30,583 bases of DNA from Ophiothrix spiculata (GCA_000969725.1 JXSR01S023088.1), one strand, 5' to 3'. Shown: positions 24,601-26,527, numbered from the stretch's first letter. Made by a program: numbers and translations. Notes: generated by a model not told the origin, from the letters alone.

Positions 24601-25066
24601 GCGTGTGCGTAGTTTAACACAGTACAACTGTAGGAGATGCAGTGCGCATTGCACGTGTGACTTGCCATTAGTATCAAAGTGGGATTGTATGTTCACTTGC
24701 CTCATTATTCCTGACTATTTAGTGATAATCAAAGTATAGCGAGGTTCAACGCTGTTCTTCGGAGTCAATTAACGGCTCAATCAAGAAAGACAACATCTGT
24801 CTATGAAGATCCATTAATTGATCTCTTTTTATTCAATTTTACTCCCAGAATCTGAAAAGGATCCCAACCAACCAGATAAAGGCACCAACACAGCGAATAC
24901 ATCGCCTCTGGTCATCGAACCATGGTGGATCGGTGTCATCGCGGCGTTGGTAGTACTCATCATGGTATTCCTCATCGTATTATGTTGCACGTATCGCAGA
25001 ACAAGGAAAGCACGAGATCCGTTACTTAGTGAAAAACAAAAACTCAAAGAACAATTTGGTGATTGA
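539..25066 (+). CDS. Multi-EGF/CUB single-pass membrane protein gene, 3' part (19 exons visible)
   Basis: Joined exons: 539-661, 1454-1579, 3441-3569, 4490-4612, 5646-5759, 7424-7531, 7984-8097, 9184-9297, 11135-11251, 13494-13859, 14971-15198, 15806-15922, 17221-17337, 18251-18361, 18946-19056, 21201-21332, 22200-22313, 23144-23254, 24849-25066. All introns are GT-AG and all split a codon after its first base (phase 1), so any exon can be skipped or duplicated without breaking frame. Sum 2,693 nt, about 897 codons, ending in TGA. Layout: EGF x9, CUB, EGF x9, transmembrane segment, short tail. This predicts a type I cell-surface protein; the signal peptide and N-terminus are outside the window. 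EGF modules of this type with O-glycosylation motifs are shared with Notch, Delta, Crumbs and fibropellins, but no LNR, DSL, laminin-G or avidin-like domain is visible here, so I do not give it a family name. Function is probably adhesion or receptor/ligand binding (inference). Exon calls rest on reading frame, cysteine pattern and splice sites, without transcript data. Confidence 0.88.
804..1184. mobile_element. MITE with GGCCTAA ends (family D-like, diverged)
   Basis: Left end AGGCCTAAAAAAAA, then AATTGTTTGATTGGCGTAAC; right end GGTTACGCCAATATCAAATA, then TTCTTAAGGCCTAA, an inverted pair over about 40 bp. Subterminal TAGGTCGG and GGGTCGGTCGGG also mirror each other. A T-run followed by a G-run (about 1217-1240) lies just outside. 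Confidence 0.65.
1454..1579 (+). CDS. Exon 2: EGF module with eight cysteines; parent of the 84-bp ladder
   Basis: Acceptor TCTCCCATAG before 1454; nearest donor AAT|GTAAGT after 1579; 126 nt, phase 1-1. EGF-like, with C1-C3 in [13 protein letters not shown] and the extra pair in GGGDC and QCQGCWEG. The 3' half (from about 1525) is the first unit of a tandem array, and the reading frame stays open through two further GTAAGT donors (1664, 1748), so the true 3' end of this exon may vary. The 1579 end is preferred because it gives a normal EGF length and is the first strong donor. Confidence 0.85.
1525..2008 (+). repeat. 84-bp tandem array of half EGF exon plus splice donor (about 5 units)
   Basis: Units begin at about 1525, 1609, 1693, 1821 and 1925. 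The first three have an exact 84-bp period. Each unit holds TTCTCATTCCAG, the last third of the exon 2 EGF coding sequence, the donor AATGTAAGTCACAT and about 30 bp of intron. Between the later units a 20-22 bp subunit (CGATCAGATATTTCTGGATT) is repeated again, which lengthens the spacing and makes a nested array. Units 2 and 3 remain in the EGF reading frame; a TGA follows at 1801-1803. The TTCCAG in each unit looks like an acceptor, but a 43-nt exon starting there would be in the wrong phase. Confidence 0.93.
2029..2397. mobile_element. MITE with 33-bp inverted ends and TTA target duplication
   Basis: Left end GGCAACACTAATTTAATTGT, then TTGTCTCAAAGC; the right end mirrors it (AGCTTTGAGACAAACAATTA, then AATTAGTGTGGCC). 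TTA at 2026-2028 and 2398-2400 flanks it, as expected for PIF/Harbinger-type elements. It lies directly after the exon 2 ladder. Confidence 0.75.
2565..3010 (+). mobile_element. MITE family A, copy 1
   Basis: Ends TGTGGCCCGTCATATCTAAA and GATACCTTTCGATATGATGG, then GTCACA, form an inverted repeat flanked by TA on both sides (Tc1/mariner-like target). About 446 bp, no coding capacity. The same element occurs at 8546-8989 (same orientation) and 11608-12053 (opposite). Confidence 0.85.
3107..3330. mobile_element. MITE family B, copy 1
   Basis: Inverted ends TATACTTTGATCAACACCAA and TTAGTGTTGATCAAAGTATA. GC-rich centre with GCAGCACGCGTTGCACGTGT. A second copy is at 24545-24738. Confidence 0.8.
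3441..3569 (+). CDS. Exon 3: EGF module with eight cysteines
   Basis: Acceptor TTGTATTTCAG before 3441, donor CAGT|GTAAGT after 3569; 129 nt, phase 1-1. Begins [16 protein letters not shown]. The extra cysteines are at GIDC (between C3 and C4) and at CQCPPCWTG (the usual Gly position). The motif C-x-C-x2-C-W-x-G matches exons 2 and 4, so these modules probably arose by exon duplication. CLNGATC fits the O-fucose consensus. Confidence 0.87.
3570..4022. other. Intron 3, 5' part: no feature recognised
   Basis: No exon-like or repeat structure seen. Two short stretches (for example AATCATGTTTTCCTAAAGTG near 3916) also occur around 1290-1310 in intron 1, so 3890-3950 and 1265-1325 may share a small unnamed repeat. 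Confidence 0.4.
4027..4216 (-). mobile_element. MITE family G, copy 1, TTAA target
   Basis: Ends GTTGGTTTCAGAG and CTCTGAAACCACC, flanked by TTAA at 4023-4026 and 4217-4220. Shares its interior (GACCTTGTCGCATCT, CGATATATCGATTACCCTGT) in inverted orientation with 12149-12449. The TTAA target suggests a piggyBac-type element. 190 bp, shorter than the other copy, so internally deleted. Confidence 0.8.
4490..4612 (+). CDS. Exon 4: EGF module with eight cysteines
   Basis: Acceptor TTTATTCCAG before 4490, donor CAGG|GTAAGT after 4612; 123 nt, phase 1-1. Begins [15 protein letters not shown], with O-glucose (CQSAPC) and O-fucose (CVNGGTC) consensus sites. Extra cysteines at NNDC and CPQCWEG. Its 3' half was once duplicated downstream (see 4851-4928). 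Confidence 0.87.
4649..4851. mobile_element. Short element with inverted ends splitting the exon 4 duplication
   Basis: Left CACGGTTCGCCATTTGCAGG, then GGAGAGCCT; right AGGCTCTCCCCAAAATGGCG, then AAATCGTG. Imperfect inverted repeat of about 30 bp. It lies between exon 4 and its partial copy, so it explains why the copy is now distant. Confidence 0.6.
4851..4928 (+). pseudogene. Partial copy of exon 4 end with decayed coding sequence
   Basis: GGAGTCTACTCATTCACATG followed by TACTTG copies exon 4 from about 4543, continuing to a donor-like AAAGTAAGCTT at 4919-4929. The reading frame is broken by TAA (TGTTAACAA), and several cysteine codons have changed. Same event type as the ladders at exons 2, 8, 12, 14, 16 and 18. 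Confidence 0.85.
4929..5365. other. Intron 4, middle: no feature recognised
   Basis: AT-rich sequence with no exon signals, inverted ends or match to other parts of the window that I could see. Confidence 0.4.
5366..5640 (+). mobile_element. tRNA-derived SINE with CTTT tail
   Basis: Head has a tRNA-like A box (GGTTAGCGCAGCGG, 5376-5389) and B box (GGTTCGACTCC, 5421-5431), the internal RNA polymerase III promoter of SINEs. The body contains TCTGGGTACTTCGGTCTTCC and CTCCTGCATCC, similar to the central core of several widespread SINE families. It ends in (CTTT)n at about 5620-5640, directly against the exon 5 acceptor. Folding and the missing CCA-end context argue against a working tRNA gene. 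Confidence 0.75.
5646..5759 (+). CDS. Exon 5: EGF module with seven cysteines
   Basis: Acceptor CTTTTGGTAG before 5646, donor ACAG|GTAGGT after 5759; 114 nt, phase 1-1. Begins [15 protein letters not shown] and ends [12 protein letters not shown]. It keeps the extra cysteine between C3 and C4 (TNMC) but has the ordinary Gly in the C5-C6 loop, giving an odd cysteine count. The polypyrimidine tract before the acceptor is the CTTT-rich tail of a SINE-like repeat lying directly upstream. Confidence 0.85.
5760..6591. other. Intron 5, 5' part: small hairpin, otherwise nothing recognised
   Basis: A short inverted repeat (CACCCAATTTATGGAAATTG followed by GGTG) lies at about 5819-5842. The remainder is AT-rich and without exon or transposon signals visible to me. 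Confidence 0.35.
6592..6962 (+). mobile_element. MITE family C, copy 1 (3' truncated)
   Basis: Starts AAGGGACTAGCCTAGATTCC and continues like 10054-10551 through GCAATATATCATTCTTTGAT and AACAAAGCTCCTAGATATAA. The right inverted end is missing. No coding capacity; the open frame at 6698-6919 is inside the repeat and is not a gene. Confidence 0.8.
6963..7423. other. Intron 5, 3' part: nothing recognised
   Basis: No repeat or exon-like sequence noticed apart from the pyrimidine tract of the exon 6 acceptor at its end. Confidence 0.35.
7424..7531 (+). CDS. Exon 6: short EGF module with seven cysteines
   Basis: Strong acceptor TTTCTTTTTTTTCAG before 7424, donor ATAG|GTATGG after 7531; 108 nt, phase 1-1, the shortest EGF here. 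Begins [13 protein letters not shown]. It has cysteine at the usual Gly position (CQCDECHTG) but lacks the extra one between C3 and C4, the reverse of exons 5 and 7. CQNSGTC fits the O-fucose consensus. Confidence 0.84.
   Translation: MCVLLIHVRIQELVYPCQGHTSANVMSATQDQLVK
7532..7983. other. Intron 6: nothing recognised
   Basis: About 450 bp, one of the few introns without an obvious transposon. Purine-rich around 7680-7810. Confidence 0.4.
7984..8097 (+). CDS. Exon 7: EGF module with seven cysteines
   Basis: Acceptor GTGCTTTTTCAG before 7984, donor ATCA|GTAAGT after 8097; 114 nt, phase 1-1. Begins [15 protein letters not shown], with both O-glucose and O-fucose consensus sites. Extra cysteine at ENEC; ordinary Gly loop [10 protein letters not shown]. 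Odd cysteine count, as in exon 5. Confidence 0.86.
8098..8545. other. Intron 7, 5' part: nothing recognised
   Basis: AT-rich; no inverted ends or exon-like sequence noticed before the family A element at 8546. Confidence 0.35.
8546..8989 (+). mobile_element. MITE family A, copy 2
   Basis: Ends TGTGCTCGCCATATCGAAAA and ATGGTACCTTTCGATATGGC, then GGGTCACA, with TA on each side. Internally very similar to 2565-3010 (for example AGTGTATTCTATCATATTA and CCAATAACCAAAAGCAA). Confidence 0.85.
9184..9297 (+). CDS. Exon 8: canonical six-cysteine EGF module
   Basis: Acceptor TTTTTGTTTCAG before 9184, donor ACAG|GTGTGT after 9297; 114 nt, phase 1-1. Begins [15 protein letters not shown] and ends [24 protein letters not shown] matches the Asp/Asn beta-hydroxylation consensus C-x-[DN]-x4-[FY]-x-C-x-C. 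First EGF in the window without extra cysteines. The donor is weaker than its neighbours, and the exon's second half is repeated three times downstream. Confidence 0.86.
9331..9875 (+). repeat. Ladder of partial copies of exon 8 with donor (three copies, interrupted)
   Basis: Copies at about 9331-9446, 9641-9755 and 9756-9875, about 115 bp each. Each contains the second half of the exon 8 EGF, the donor-like ACAGGTGTGTATACAAAC and intron sequence ending GGGCTTGATATAAGG. The two distal copies are closer to the exon than the proximal one, which is clearly older (GTATGTCCTGAGGGC in place of GTATGCCCTGGGGGT). The proximal copy is split from the others by about 180 bp of retroposon-like sequence. 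The GTGTGGCC heads of the copies match the exon only loosely. Confidence 0.88.
9447..9630. mobile_element. Possible SINE/LINE-tail fragment inside the exon 8 ladder
   Basis: TTCCTTGGGCAAGAAACTTTA followed by a segment with AGTCATGTAAAGCC resembles the CCTTGGGCAAGGCACTTTA motif in CR1/L2-derived tails of many SINEs. It sits between ladder copies and breaks their regular spacing, so it probably inserted after the ladder began. Boundaries are approximate and the assignment rests on a short motif. Confidence 0.35.
10054..10551 (+). mobile_element. MITE family C, copy 2 (full length)
   Basis: Inverted ends AAAGGGACTAGCCTAGATT and AATCTAGGCCAGTCTCTTT. About 498 bp. The open frame inside (10093-10329) matches the corresponding part of copy 1 and belongs to the repeat. 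Confidence 0.85.
10552..11134. other. Intron 8, 3' part: nothing recognised
   Basis: No exon-like or transposon structure seen before the exon 9 acceptor. Confidence 0.35.
11135..11251 (+). CDS. Exon 9: calcium-binding-type EGF module
   Basis: Acceptor CTCTCCTTTGCAG before 11135, donor AAA|GTAAGT after 11251; 117 nt, phase 1-1. Begins [16 protein letters not shown]; the D-I-N-E-C start is the usual calcium-binding EGF signature. Ends [18 protein letters not shown] fits the O-glucose consensus. It is the last EGF before the CUB domain. Confidence 0.87.
11272..11602 (-). mobile_element. MITE family D, copy truncated at one end
   Basis: Inverted copy of 25154-25517: shares TTTTTACTGTACAAAAGTAT, TTTTCATTTTGTTTCC and GGTGTAACTTTGA-type segments, ending GGAGGACAACAAAACAATTT, then TTGGCCTAA. 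The left inverted end is missing. It starts about 20 bp after the exon 9 donor. Confidence 0.75.
11608..12053 (-). mobile_element. MITE family A, copy 3 (opposite orientation)
   Basis: Ends TGTGACCCACCATATCGAAA and TAGGTACCTTTTGATATGAC, then GGGGCACG. The interior is the reverse complement of copies 1 and 2 (AAAGTTACATCCAAATTGGT). It abuts the family D element, so the two insertions are adjacent; TA is present on the right side only. Confidence 0.82.
12149..12449 (+). mobile_element. MITE family G, copy 2, TTAA target
   Basis: Ends GGTGGTTTCAGACTAGCTGT and ACAGGCTAGTCTGAAACCGG, flanked by TTAA at 12145-12148 and 12450-12453. About 301 bp; interior rich in CGACA and GCACGAC motifs. The TTAA duplication points to piggyBac-type mobilisation. 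Confidence 0.85.
12454..12804. other. Intron 9, middle: nothing recognised
   Basis: No exon or repeat signals noticed. Confidence 0.3.
12807..13322. mobile_element. Tc1/mariner-like non-autonomous element, TA target
   Basis: Ends CACTCCCGGTCAAAAGTGTT, then TGCGCAC, and GTGCGCAAACATTTTTGACC, then GGGAGTG: about 27 bp inverted with two mismatches, flanked by TA. 516 bp, no transposase reading frame. Such CTCCCGGTCAAAA ends are typical of Tc1-like elements. Confidence 0.85.
13494..13859 (+). CDS. Exon 10: CUB domain (two-cysteine form)
   Basis: Acceptor TTGATTTTAG before 13494, donor GCAT|GTAAGT after 13859; 366 nt, phase 1-1, so a full CUB of about 115 residues in one exon. Recognisable parts are [12 protein letters not shown] at the start, [17 protein letters not shown], then [12 protein letters not shown], and the end WIHFTSDDG followed by GFTIEL. 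CUB domains are beta-sandwich binding modules of extracellular proteins. Only the first disulfide pair is present; the usual C-x-YD cysteine is replaced (ELNYDY) and its partner is absent (SHSG). The acidic residues E, D (YDY) and D (SDDG) of the calcium-site CUB pattern are kept. Confidence 0.9.
13973..14041. repeat. Perfect 31-bp inverted repeat with 7-nt loop
   Basis: Left arm 13973-14003 starts GTCAGTGGTTCTTGAAATGG; right arm 14011-14041 starts CACCTGAAGAACCATTTCAA; all 31 positions pair, with loop GCACTGT. It lies about 110 bp after the CUB exon donor. Within the arm TGGTTCTT is itself repeated at 13 bp. It could be a MITE remnant, a hairpin RNA source or a recent template-switch palindrome. 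Confidence 0.93.
14221..14484. mobile_element. MITE with GTCGATCCTGGGTTTCC ends
   Basis: Left GTCGATCCTGGGTTTCC, then ATCCGGAAGTCAATCT; right AGATTGATTTCCGGTTGGGA, then AACCCAGGATCGAC. Inverted repeat of about 35 bp with few mismatches; 264 bp. Confidence 0.78.
14485..14970. other. Intron 10, 3' part: nothing recognised
   Basis: The open frame running into exon 11 from 14742 has no EGF-type cysteine spacing before 14971, and a good acceptor separates them, so it is treated as intron. Confidence 0.45.
14971..15198 (+). CDS. Exon 11: two EGF modules in one exon
   Basis: Acceptor GTTCCTTTTAG before 14971, donor AAT|GTAGGT after 15198; 228 nt, phase 1-1. First EGF begins [15 protein letters not shown] and has a hydroxylation consensus ([12 protein letters not shown]); the second begins [14 protein letters not shown] and ends [12 protein letters not shown], with Phe in place of the usual Gly. 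All other EGFs here have their own exon, so this exon has either lost an intron or keeps an older state. Both modules have an O-fucose consensus. Confidence 0.88.
15297..15655 (+). mobile_element. Dispersed repeat family F, copy 1
   Basis: Shared in inverted orientation with 21533-21925 over most of its length (for example ATCAAAATTCACCGCAAGTG, TAAGGCCTTTATATGACCAT, GCAGTGCATTGTGAA). No clear inverted ends or poly-A tail seen, so class unknown. Confidence 0.75.
15806..15922 (+). CDS. Exon 12: EGF module; parent of the 125-bp ladder
   Basis: Acceptor TTCTTGATTTAG before 15806, donor CAAG|GTAAGT after 15922; 117 nt, phase 1-1. Begins [16 protein letters not shown] (O-fucose consensus) and ends [12 protein letters not shown]. 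The frame meets TAA directly after the donor, so splicing is required. The second half of the exon is the founding unit of the array that follows. Confidence 0.87.
15854..17000 (+). repeat. 125-bp tandem array of half EGF exon plus donor (7 units, dimeric higher order)
   Basis: The motif GTGTAGAACATG recurs at about 15854 (exon), 15979, 16384, 16509, 16634, 16758 and 16883, a period of 124-125 bp once the element at 16007-16282 is set aside. Each unit carries the last part of exon 12 (CAGATGGGTTCATGGGTCAA), a donor-like AAGGTATGTG or AAGGTAAGTG, and intron sequence CTTCCCGAGGGAGGGG. Units at 16384 and 16634 share CTATGGGATCAATTGCACATG; units at 16509 and 16758 share CTACGTGTATCAATTGCTCA, so the array has partly expanded as 250-bp dimers. 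The unit ending near 16452 has lost its donor (AAGATATG). Confidence 0.93.
16007..16282. mobile_element. MITE inserted in the second unit of the exon 12 ladder
   Basis: Ends are inverted copies: AGGGTTTGCACGACG at the left and GATGACGTCACATGCAAACCCT at the right. The sequence on either side (GGGTATCAAT, then TTGCACATGCCCAGAT) rejoins into an uninterrupted array unit, so the element entered an existing duplicate. About 276 bp, no coding capacity. Confidence 0.7.
17001..17220. other. Intron 12, 3' end: nothing recognised
   Basis: AT-rich spacer between the exon 12 ladder and the exon 13 acceptor. Confidence 0.35.
17221..17337 (+). CDS. Exon 13: calcium-binding-type EGF module
   Basis: Acceptor CTCTCCATCTGTGCAG before 17221, donor CTTG|GTAAGA after 17337; 117 nt, phase 1-1. 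Begins [16 protein letters not shown] with a calcium-binding start; [12 protein letters not shown] matches the hydroxylation consensus and CLSNPC the O-glucose consensus. The C5-C6 loop is [10 protein letters not shown], with Ser at the usual Gly. Confidence 0.88.
17338..17633. other. Intron 13, 5' part: possible diverged repeat
   Basis: GTGTTCACACAGAAGAATTT, then GGTCATGACTA, and later CTCTGTGTGAAC and AGTCATGACTATTATATGTG suggest an old element with internal inverted motifs, but no clean ends. Confidence 0.3.
17637..17971. mobile_element. Harbinger-like MITE with internal GAGTGACATTCGCT repeats
   Basis: Ends GGCTTGGCGTCCAAAGACAT and TATGTCTTTGGACGCCAAGC, then C: a 21-bp near-perfect inverted repeat flanked by TTA (17634-17636 and 17972-17974). 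The interior carries about eight forward or reversed variants of GAGTGACATTCGCT. Confidence 0.85.
18128..18222 (+). mobile_element. SINE/LINE 3' tail fragment
   Basis: GGAAAAGCGCTATATAAGCA followed by (ATTT)n is typical of the 3' end of CR1/L2-related retroposons and the SINEs that borrow it. The 5' part is not recognisable. Confidence 0.5.
18251..18361 (+). CDS. Exon 14: EGF module; parent of the 110-bp ladder
   Basis: Acceptor GGTTTATTTCAG before 18251, donor ACAG|GTAGGG after 18361; 111 nt, phase 1-1. Begins [14 protein letters not shown] and ends [14 protein letters not shown]. The coding sequence contains TTTTATTTGCAG (18312-18322), a good internal acceptor look-alike encoding FICR; its use would delete most of the module. 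The final 40-odd bases start the following array. Confidence 0.86.
18313..18742 (+). repeat. 110-bp tandem array of exon 14 end plus donor (4 units)
   Basis: Units are aligned on GATGCCCTATGGGATACGAG at about 18322, 18432, 18542 and 18652, with periods of 109-110 bp and almost no divergence. Each holds TTTTATTTGCAG (TTTATTTGTAG in the last), 38 bp of coding sequence, donor ACAGGTAGGGACAAG and intron sequence ending CCCACAATGCA. The units therefore look like 38-nt mini-exons with both splice sites, but 38 is not a multiple of three, and in phase 1 the EGF frame would be lost. Confidence 0.95.
18946..19056 (+). CDS. Exon 15: calcium-binding-type EGF module
   Basis: Acceptor TTTGTTTACAG before 18946, donor ATAC|GTAAGT after 19056; 111 nt, phase 1-1. 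Begins [15 protein letters not shown] with a C2-C3 loop one residue shorter than usual (CINGVC). [12 protein letters not shown] matches the hydroxylation consensus. Ends [12 protein letters not shown]. Confidence 0.88.
19114..19649 (-). mobile_element. MITE family C, copy 3 (opposite orientation)
   Basis: Ends AAAGGGACTGGCCTAGATTC and GAATCTGGGCTAGTCCCTTT. About 536 bp; reverse complement of 10054-10551 in the interior (TACTTTTTTGGATATTACTA, GATAGTCACACCACCATCAA). Confidence 0.85.
19650..20112. other. Intron 15, middle: nothing recognised
   Basis: Contains a short ATTT repeat at about 19913-19928. No exon or transposon ends seen. Confidence 0.35.
20122..20498. mobile_element. MITE with GC-rich ends and 9-bp target duplication (family J)
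   Basis: GGACCACCC is repeated at 20113-20121 and 20499-20507. Ends CCCGGGAGTGGGGTACTTAG and TTGAGTACCCCCCCCTCTCC, then GCCGG, are inverted. The interior has repeated GGTATAY-ATGGGT and TTTTTCTT-TG variants. A 9-bp duplication fits Mutator-like elements. Compare 25762-26126. Confidence 0.72.
20509..21200. other. Intron 15, 3' part: nothing recognised
   Basis: No exon-like sequence. Open frames on the minus strand at 21043-21279 are shadows of exon 16. Confidence 0.35.
21201..21332 (+). CDS. Exon 16: EGF module with long C3-C4 loop
   Basis: Acceptor TCTCTTCTAACAG before 21201, donor AATG|GTAAGA after 21332; 132 nt, phase 1-1. Begins [16 protein letters not shown], then a longer C3-C4 loop [13 protein letters not shown], and ends [18 protein letters not shown] also gives an N-glycosylation sequon. 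CENNSTC fits the O-fucose consensus. Confidence 0.87.
21371..21402 (+). repeat. Decayed partial copy of the exon 16 end
   Basis: GACTGTGCAGAAGGTTACAG and GAGAAGTCT repeat exon 16 bases from 21293 at an offset of 78 bp (26 codons). The donor is not preserved. It is the oldest-looking example of the exon-end duplication seen elsewhere in this gene. Confidence 0.75.
21533..21925 (-). mobile_element. Dispersed repeat family F, copy 2
   Basis: Reverse complement of 15297-15655 with moderate divergence (GGTCATATTAAAGGCC, ACAATGCACTGCGCTTGTTG, CACTTGCGGTAAATTTTGAT). Slightly longer at its distal end. Confidence 0.75.
22200..22313 (+). CDS. Exon 17: EGF module
   Basis: Acceptor GATTTCATTGCAG before 22200, donor GAAG|GTAAAA after 22313; 114 nt, phase 1-1. 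Begins [16 protein letters not shown], close to a calcium-binding start (E-I-Q-E-C). [12 protein letters not shown] matches the hydroxylation consensus; CASNPC and CGNGGSC fit O-glucose and O-fucose sites. Ends [12 protein letters not shown]. The donor is weaker (GTAAAA) and the frame stays open for about 73 codons into the intron. Confidence 0.86.
22314..22640. other. Intron 17, 5' part: unclassified sequence, frame open to 22534
   Basis: The exon 17 frame continues about 73 codons past the donor but loses all EGF character (no cysteine pattern), so it is taken as intron. It has several CTAATAA, TAATAA and GCGCA-type motifs and may be an unrecognised repeat. Confidence 0.35.
22641..23020. 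mobile_element. Probable MITE with TCACATTGCA ends
   Basis: Left TCACATTGCACTACTAAGTC, right CTATTAAAAAAGTTGGAAGT, then CGTGCAATGTGA. Subterminal TAGTCGTGACTATCAACTAT and AAGTCGTGACTATTTGATAC, plus CTAGTCGACTATT near both ends, support a symmetric element of about 380 bp. Confidence 0.62.
23144..23254 (+). CDS. Exon 18: calcium-binding-type EGF module, last before the membrane
   Basis: Acceptor GATTTATTTGCAG before 23144, donor GAAG|GTAAAT after 23254; 111 nt, phase 1-1. Begins [28 protein letters not shown] matches the hydroxylation consensus. Ends [11 protein letters not shown]. Its last ten bases and donor begin a 65-bp tandem array. Confidence 0.88.
23245..23508 (+). repeat. 65-bp tandem array spanning the exon 18 donor (4 units)
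   Basis: AATTGTGAAGGTAAATACTT recurs at 23245 (exon end), 23310 (with GC in place of the GT), 23375 and 23440, an exact 65-bp period. Each unit then has CTGCACCATTGGCCATTCCTG and TCACTCCCCCCTCC. Three of the four units keep a GTAAAT donor. The unit takes in only ten coding bases, and 65 is not a multiple of three. Confidence 0.95.
23511..23990. other. Intron 18, middle: nothing recognised
   Basis: Mixed composition with open frames but no domain signature or splice-consistent exon. Confidence 0.3.
23991..24300. repeat. Region with many dispersed AATTCCAG motifs
   Basis: AATTCCAG or ATTCCAG followed by CTG, TTG, AAG or ATG occurs about eight to ten times at irregular spacing. GCACCCAAATAGGACACTTC near the left and GAAGTGCCTTCCATAGG, then GGGGTGC near the right look like weak inverted ends, so this may be a transposon with subterminal repeats. 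Confidence 0.6.
24301..24544. other. Intron 18: spacer with poly-C run
   Basis: A C-run of about 14 bases lies near 24405-24418, preceded by CTAGACAATTA. No other structure seen. Confidence 0.4.
24545..24738. mobile_element. MITE family B, copy 2
   Basis: Inverted ends TATACTTTGATCAACATCAA and TTAGTGATAATCAAAGTATA; interior GATACAGATAAGCGTGTGCG and GTGCGCATTGCACGTGTGAC match 3107-3330. It ends about 110 bp before the last exon. Confidence 0.8.
24849..25066 (+). CDS. Last exon: stalk, transmembrane helix, cytoplasmic tail, stop
   Basis: Acceptor TTTTACTCCCAG before 24849; ends with TGA at 25064-25066; 218 nt. Encodes a hydrophilic stalk ([20 protein letters not shown]), then a hydrophobic span of about 22 residues starting WWIGVIAAL and ending VLCC, then a basic stop-transfer [10 protein letters not shown] and a tail ending LKEQFGD. 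This sets type I orientation with the EGF/CUB part outside. The CC at the inner membrane face could be palmitoylated. The tail is only about 26 residues and I see no known signalling motif. Confidence 0.9.
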
Positions 25067-25590
25067 GGTTTACTAACAGGGAAATAGGTGGGGAGGTTTA
25101 TTGTACATAACAGATGATTATGAAATATGACTGTGATGAGTATTATTTATATAGGCAAAAAAATCAATTGTTTGGTTATCCGCCACAACTTTTTTTGAGC
25201 AAGTATGGGCGGGGGGATTTTGTTTTTCAAATGTAAATCAAAGCTATACCAAATTATGACCTTTATAAAGATGCAATTTAGTCTACTGTACCAAAAAAAC
25301 TCTTTATACAAGTTTAAAAACAGTATTAAAATGAAAACAACAACTTAAAAAATATTTTCAAAAAATCAAAATTCTTAAAGAAAAAAAAACTTGTTTGGAA
25401 ATCTGAAAACTAGGCATGGTATACTTTTGTACAGTAAAACCTTTTTTTCAGTTTCGAATAATAGGAGCGGGCGGTGGAGGACAACCAAACGACTTTTTTT
25501 TTTTGGGGGGGGGGCTAATGTAGAGGTTCTCAAACAGGTTCCCTGGAGGCCCAAATCCGGCCAGCCAAACAATAAAGTTTGGTCTGCTAA
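25067..25590 (+). other. Probable 3' UTR
   Basis: Sequence after the stop codon. Candidate polyadenylation hexamers are ATTAAA at 25325-25330 and AATAAA at 25571-25576, the second followed by a GT-rich stretch (GTTTGGTCTG). Most of this interval is a MITE-type repeat (25154-25517), so the transcript would end in repeat-derived sequence. Ends are inferred. Confidence 0.4.
25154..25517 (+). mobile_element. MITE family D in the 3' UTR region
   Basis: Left TAGGCAAAAAAATCAATTGT, then TTGGTTATCCGCC; right GGCGGTGGAGGACAACCAAA, then CGACTTTTTTTT and a G-run. Inverted ends of about 35 bp; interior shared with 11272-11602. Confidence 0.8.
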
Positions 25591-25761
25591 CTTAACATGA
25601 TTGATAATTTGATATCAATATCGCCGATATTGGATTTCAATTTTTATCAACATATCATACTTGTCTATATATTTTCAAAATAAGATTGATATATCAGGTG
25701 TACAACATTTCAAGGGATGACGATATAGAAAATTCAAAATGTGTATGGTTATATTTAACCC

Positions 25762-26126
25762 CATGGGGCACTCGAAAAAATTTTGGTAGGTATGTGAGAT
25801 CCTCGATATCCAACATAGGGTCTTGCAGAATGGATTTTTGGTCAAAAATAGGGTCTATGGAACTGATTTTTTCCAGAATTGAAGTCTCAAGAACTGCCTT
25901 TTTTACAATAAAAATATGACGATTTGAGCTGAAAATCACTCAAAATTAGCTTGAAAACATAGTAAAACACATTTTGAGTCATTTTCTTTGAAATTGGGGT
26001 CTTCGGAACTGAAGTAATCTTGAAAAGAGCATCTTGGGGAGCGGAAGAGGAGGTTTGAAAAGGGGGTCTTGAGGGCGGCACATACCTGTACTATCCGTCA
26101 ATGTAAGCAGCCCCCCCCCCCCTGGG
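25762..26126. mobile_element. MITE with 9-bp target duplication (like 20122-20498)
   Basis: ATTTAACCC is repeated at 25753-25761 and 26127-26135. Ends CATGGGGCACTCG, with TTGGTAGGTATGTG inside, and GGCACATACCTGTACTATCC, then a C-run and CTGGG, are loosely inverted. The interior has repeated TAGGGTCTTG/TAGGGTCTATGG motifs. Two elements with 9-bp duplications in one window suggest one active Mutator-like source. Confidence 0.68.
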
Positions 26127-26353
26127 ATTTAACCCATCGTTTTTGTTGATGAGAATTAACGACCAATATATCAATAAATTCTTAATATTGAACATGCTTA
26201 CCGTTAGCCGACCCTTGAGATGCATAAAACGTGACAGAATGGAGCCATTGGGTCATTGATTATGAATCTTTAAAATATTTTATTTTGGTCAATGTTGTCA
26301 ATGGGCAGATGTAGTGCAGAACCCCTCACCTAATGTTTGGTTTTAAGTATATA

Positions 26354-26527
26354 CAGTGGAACCTCGTTAACACAAAACCACTGGGGCCAAAGAGCTTAGT
26401 TTGGGTTGTCAGGATTTTGTGTTATCCAACTGATTTCACATAGGAAATCAATACTTGGGACCCAACAAACATTTTGTGATATCAGGGTTTTTGTGTTAAT
26501 AGATTTTGTGTTAACGAGGTTCCACTG
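26354..26527. mobile_element. Pogo/Tc1-like MITE, TA target
   Basis: Ends CAGTGGAACCTCGTTAACAC and TGTGTTAACGAGGTTCCACT, then G: 21 bp of inverted repeat flanked by TA. 174 bp. CAGTRRAACCTCG ends are typical of pogo/Tigger-type elements. Confidence 0.88.
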
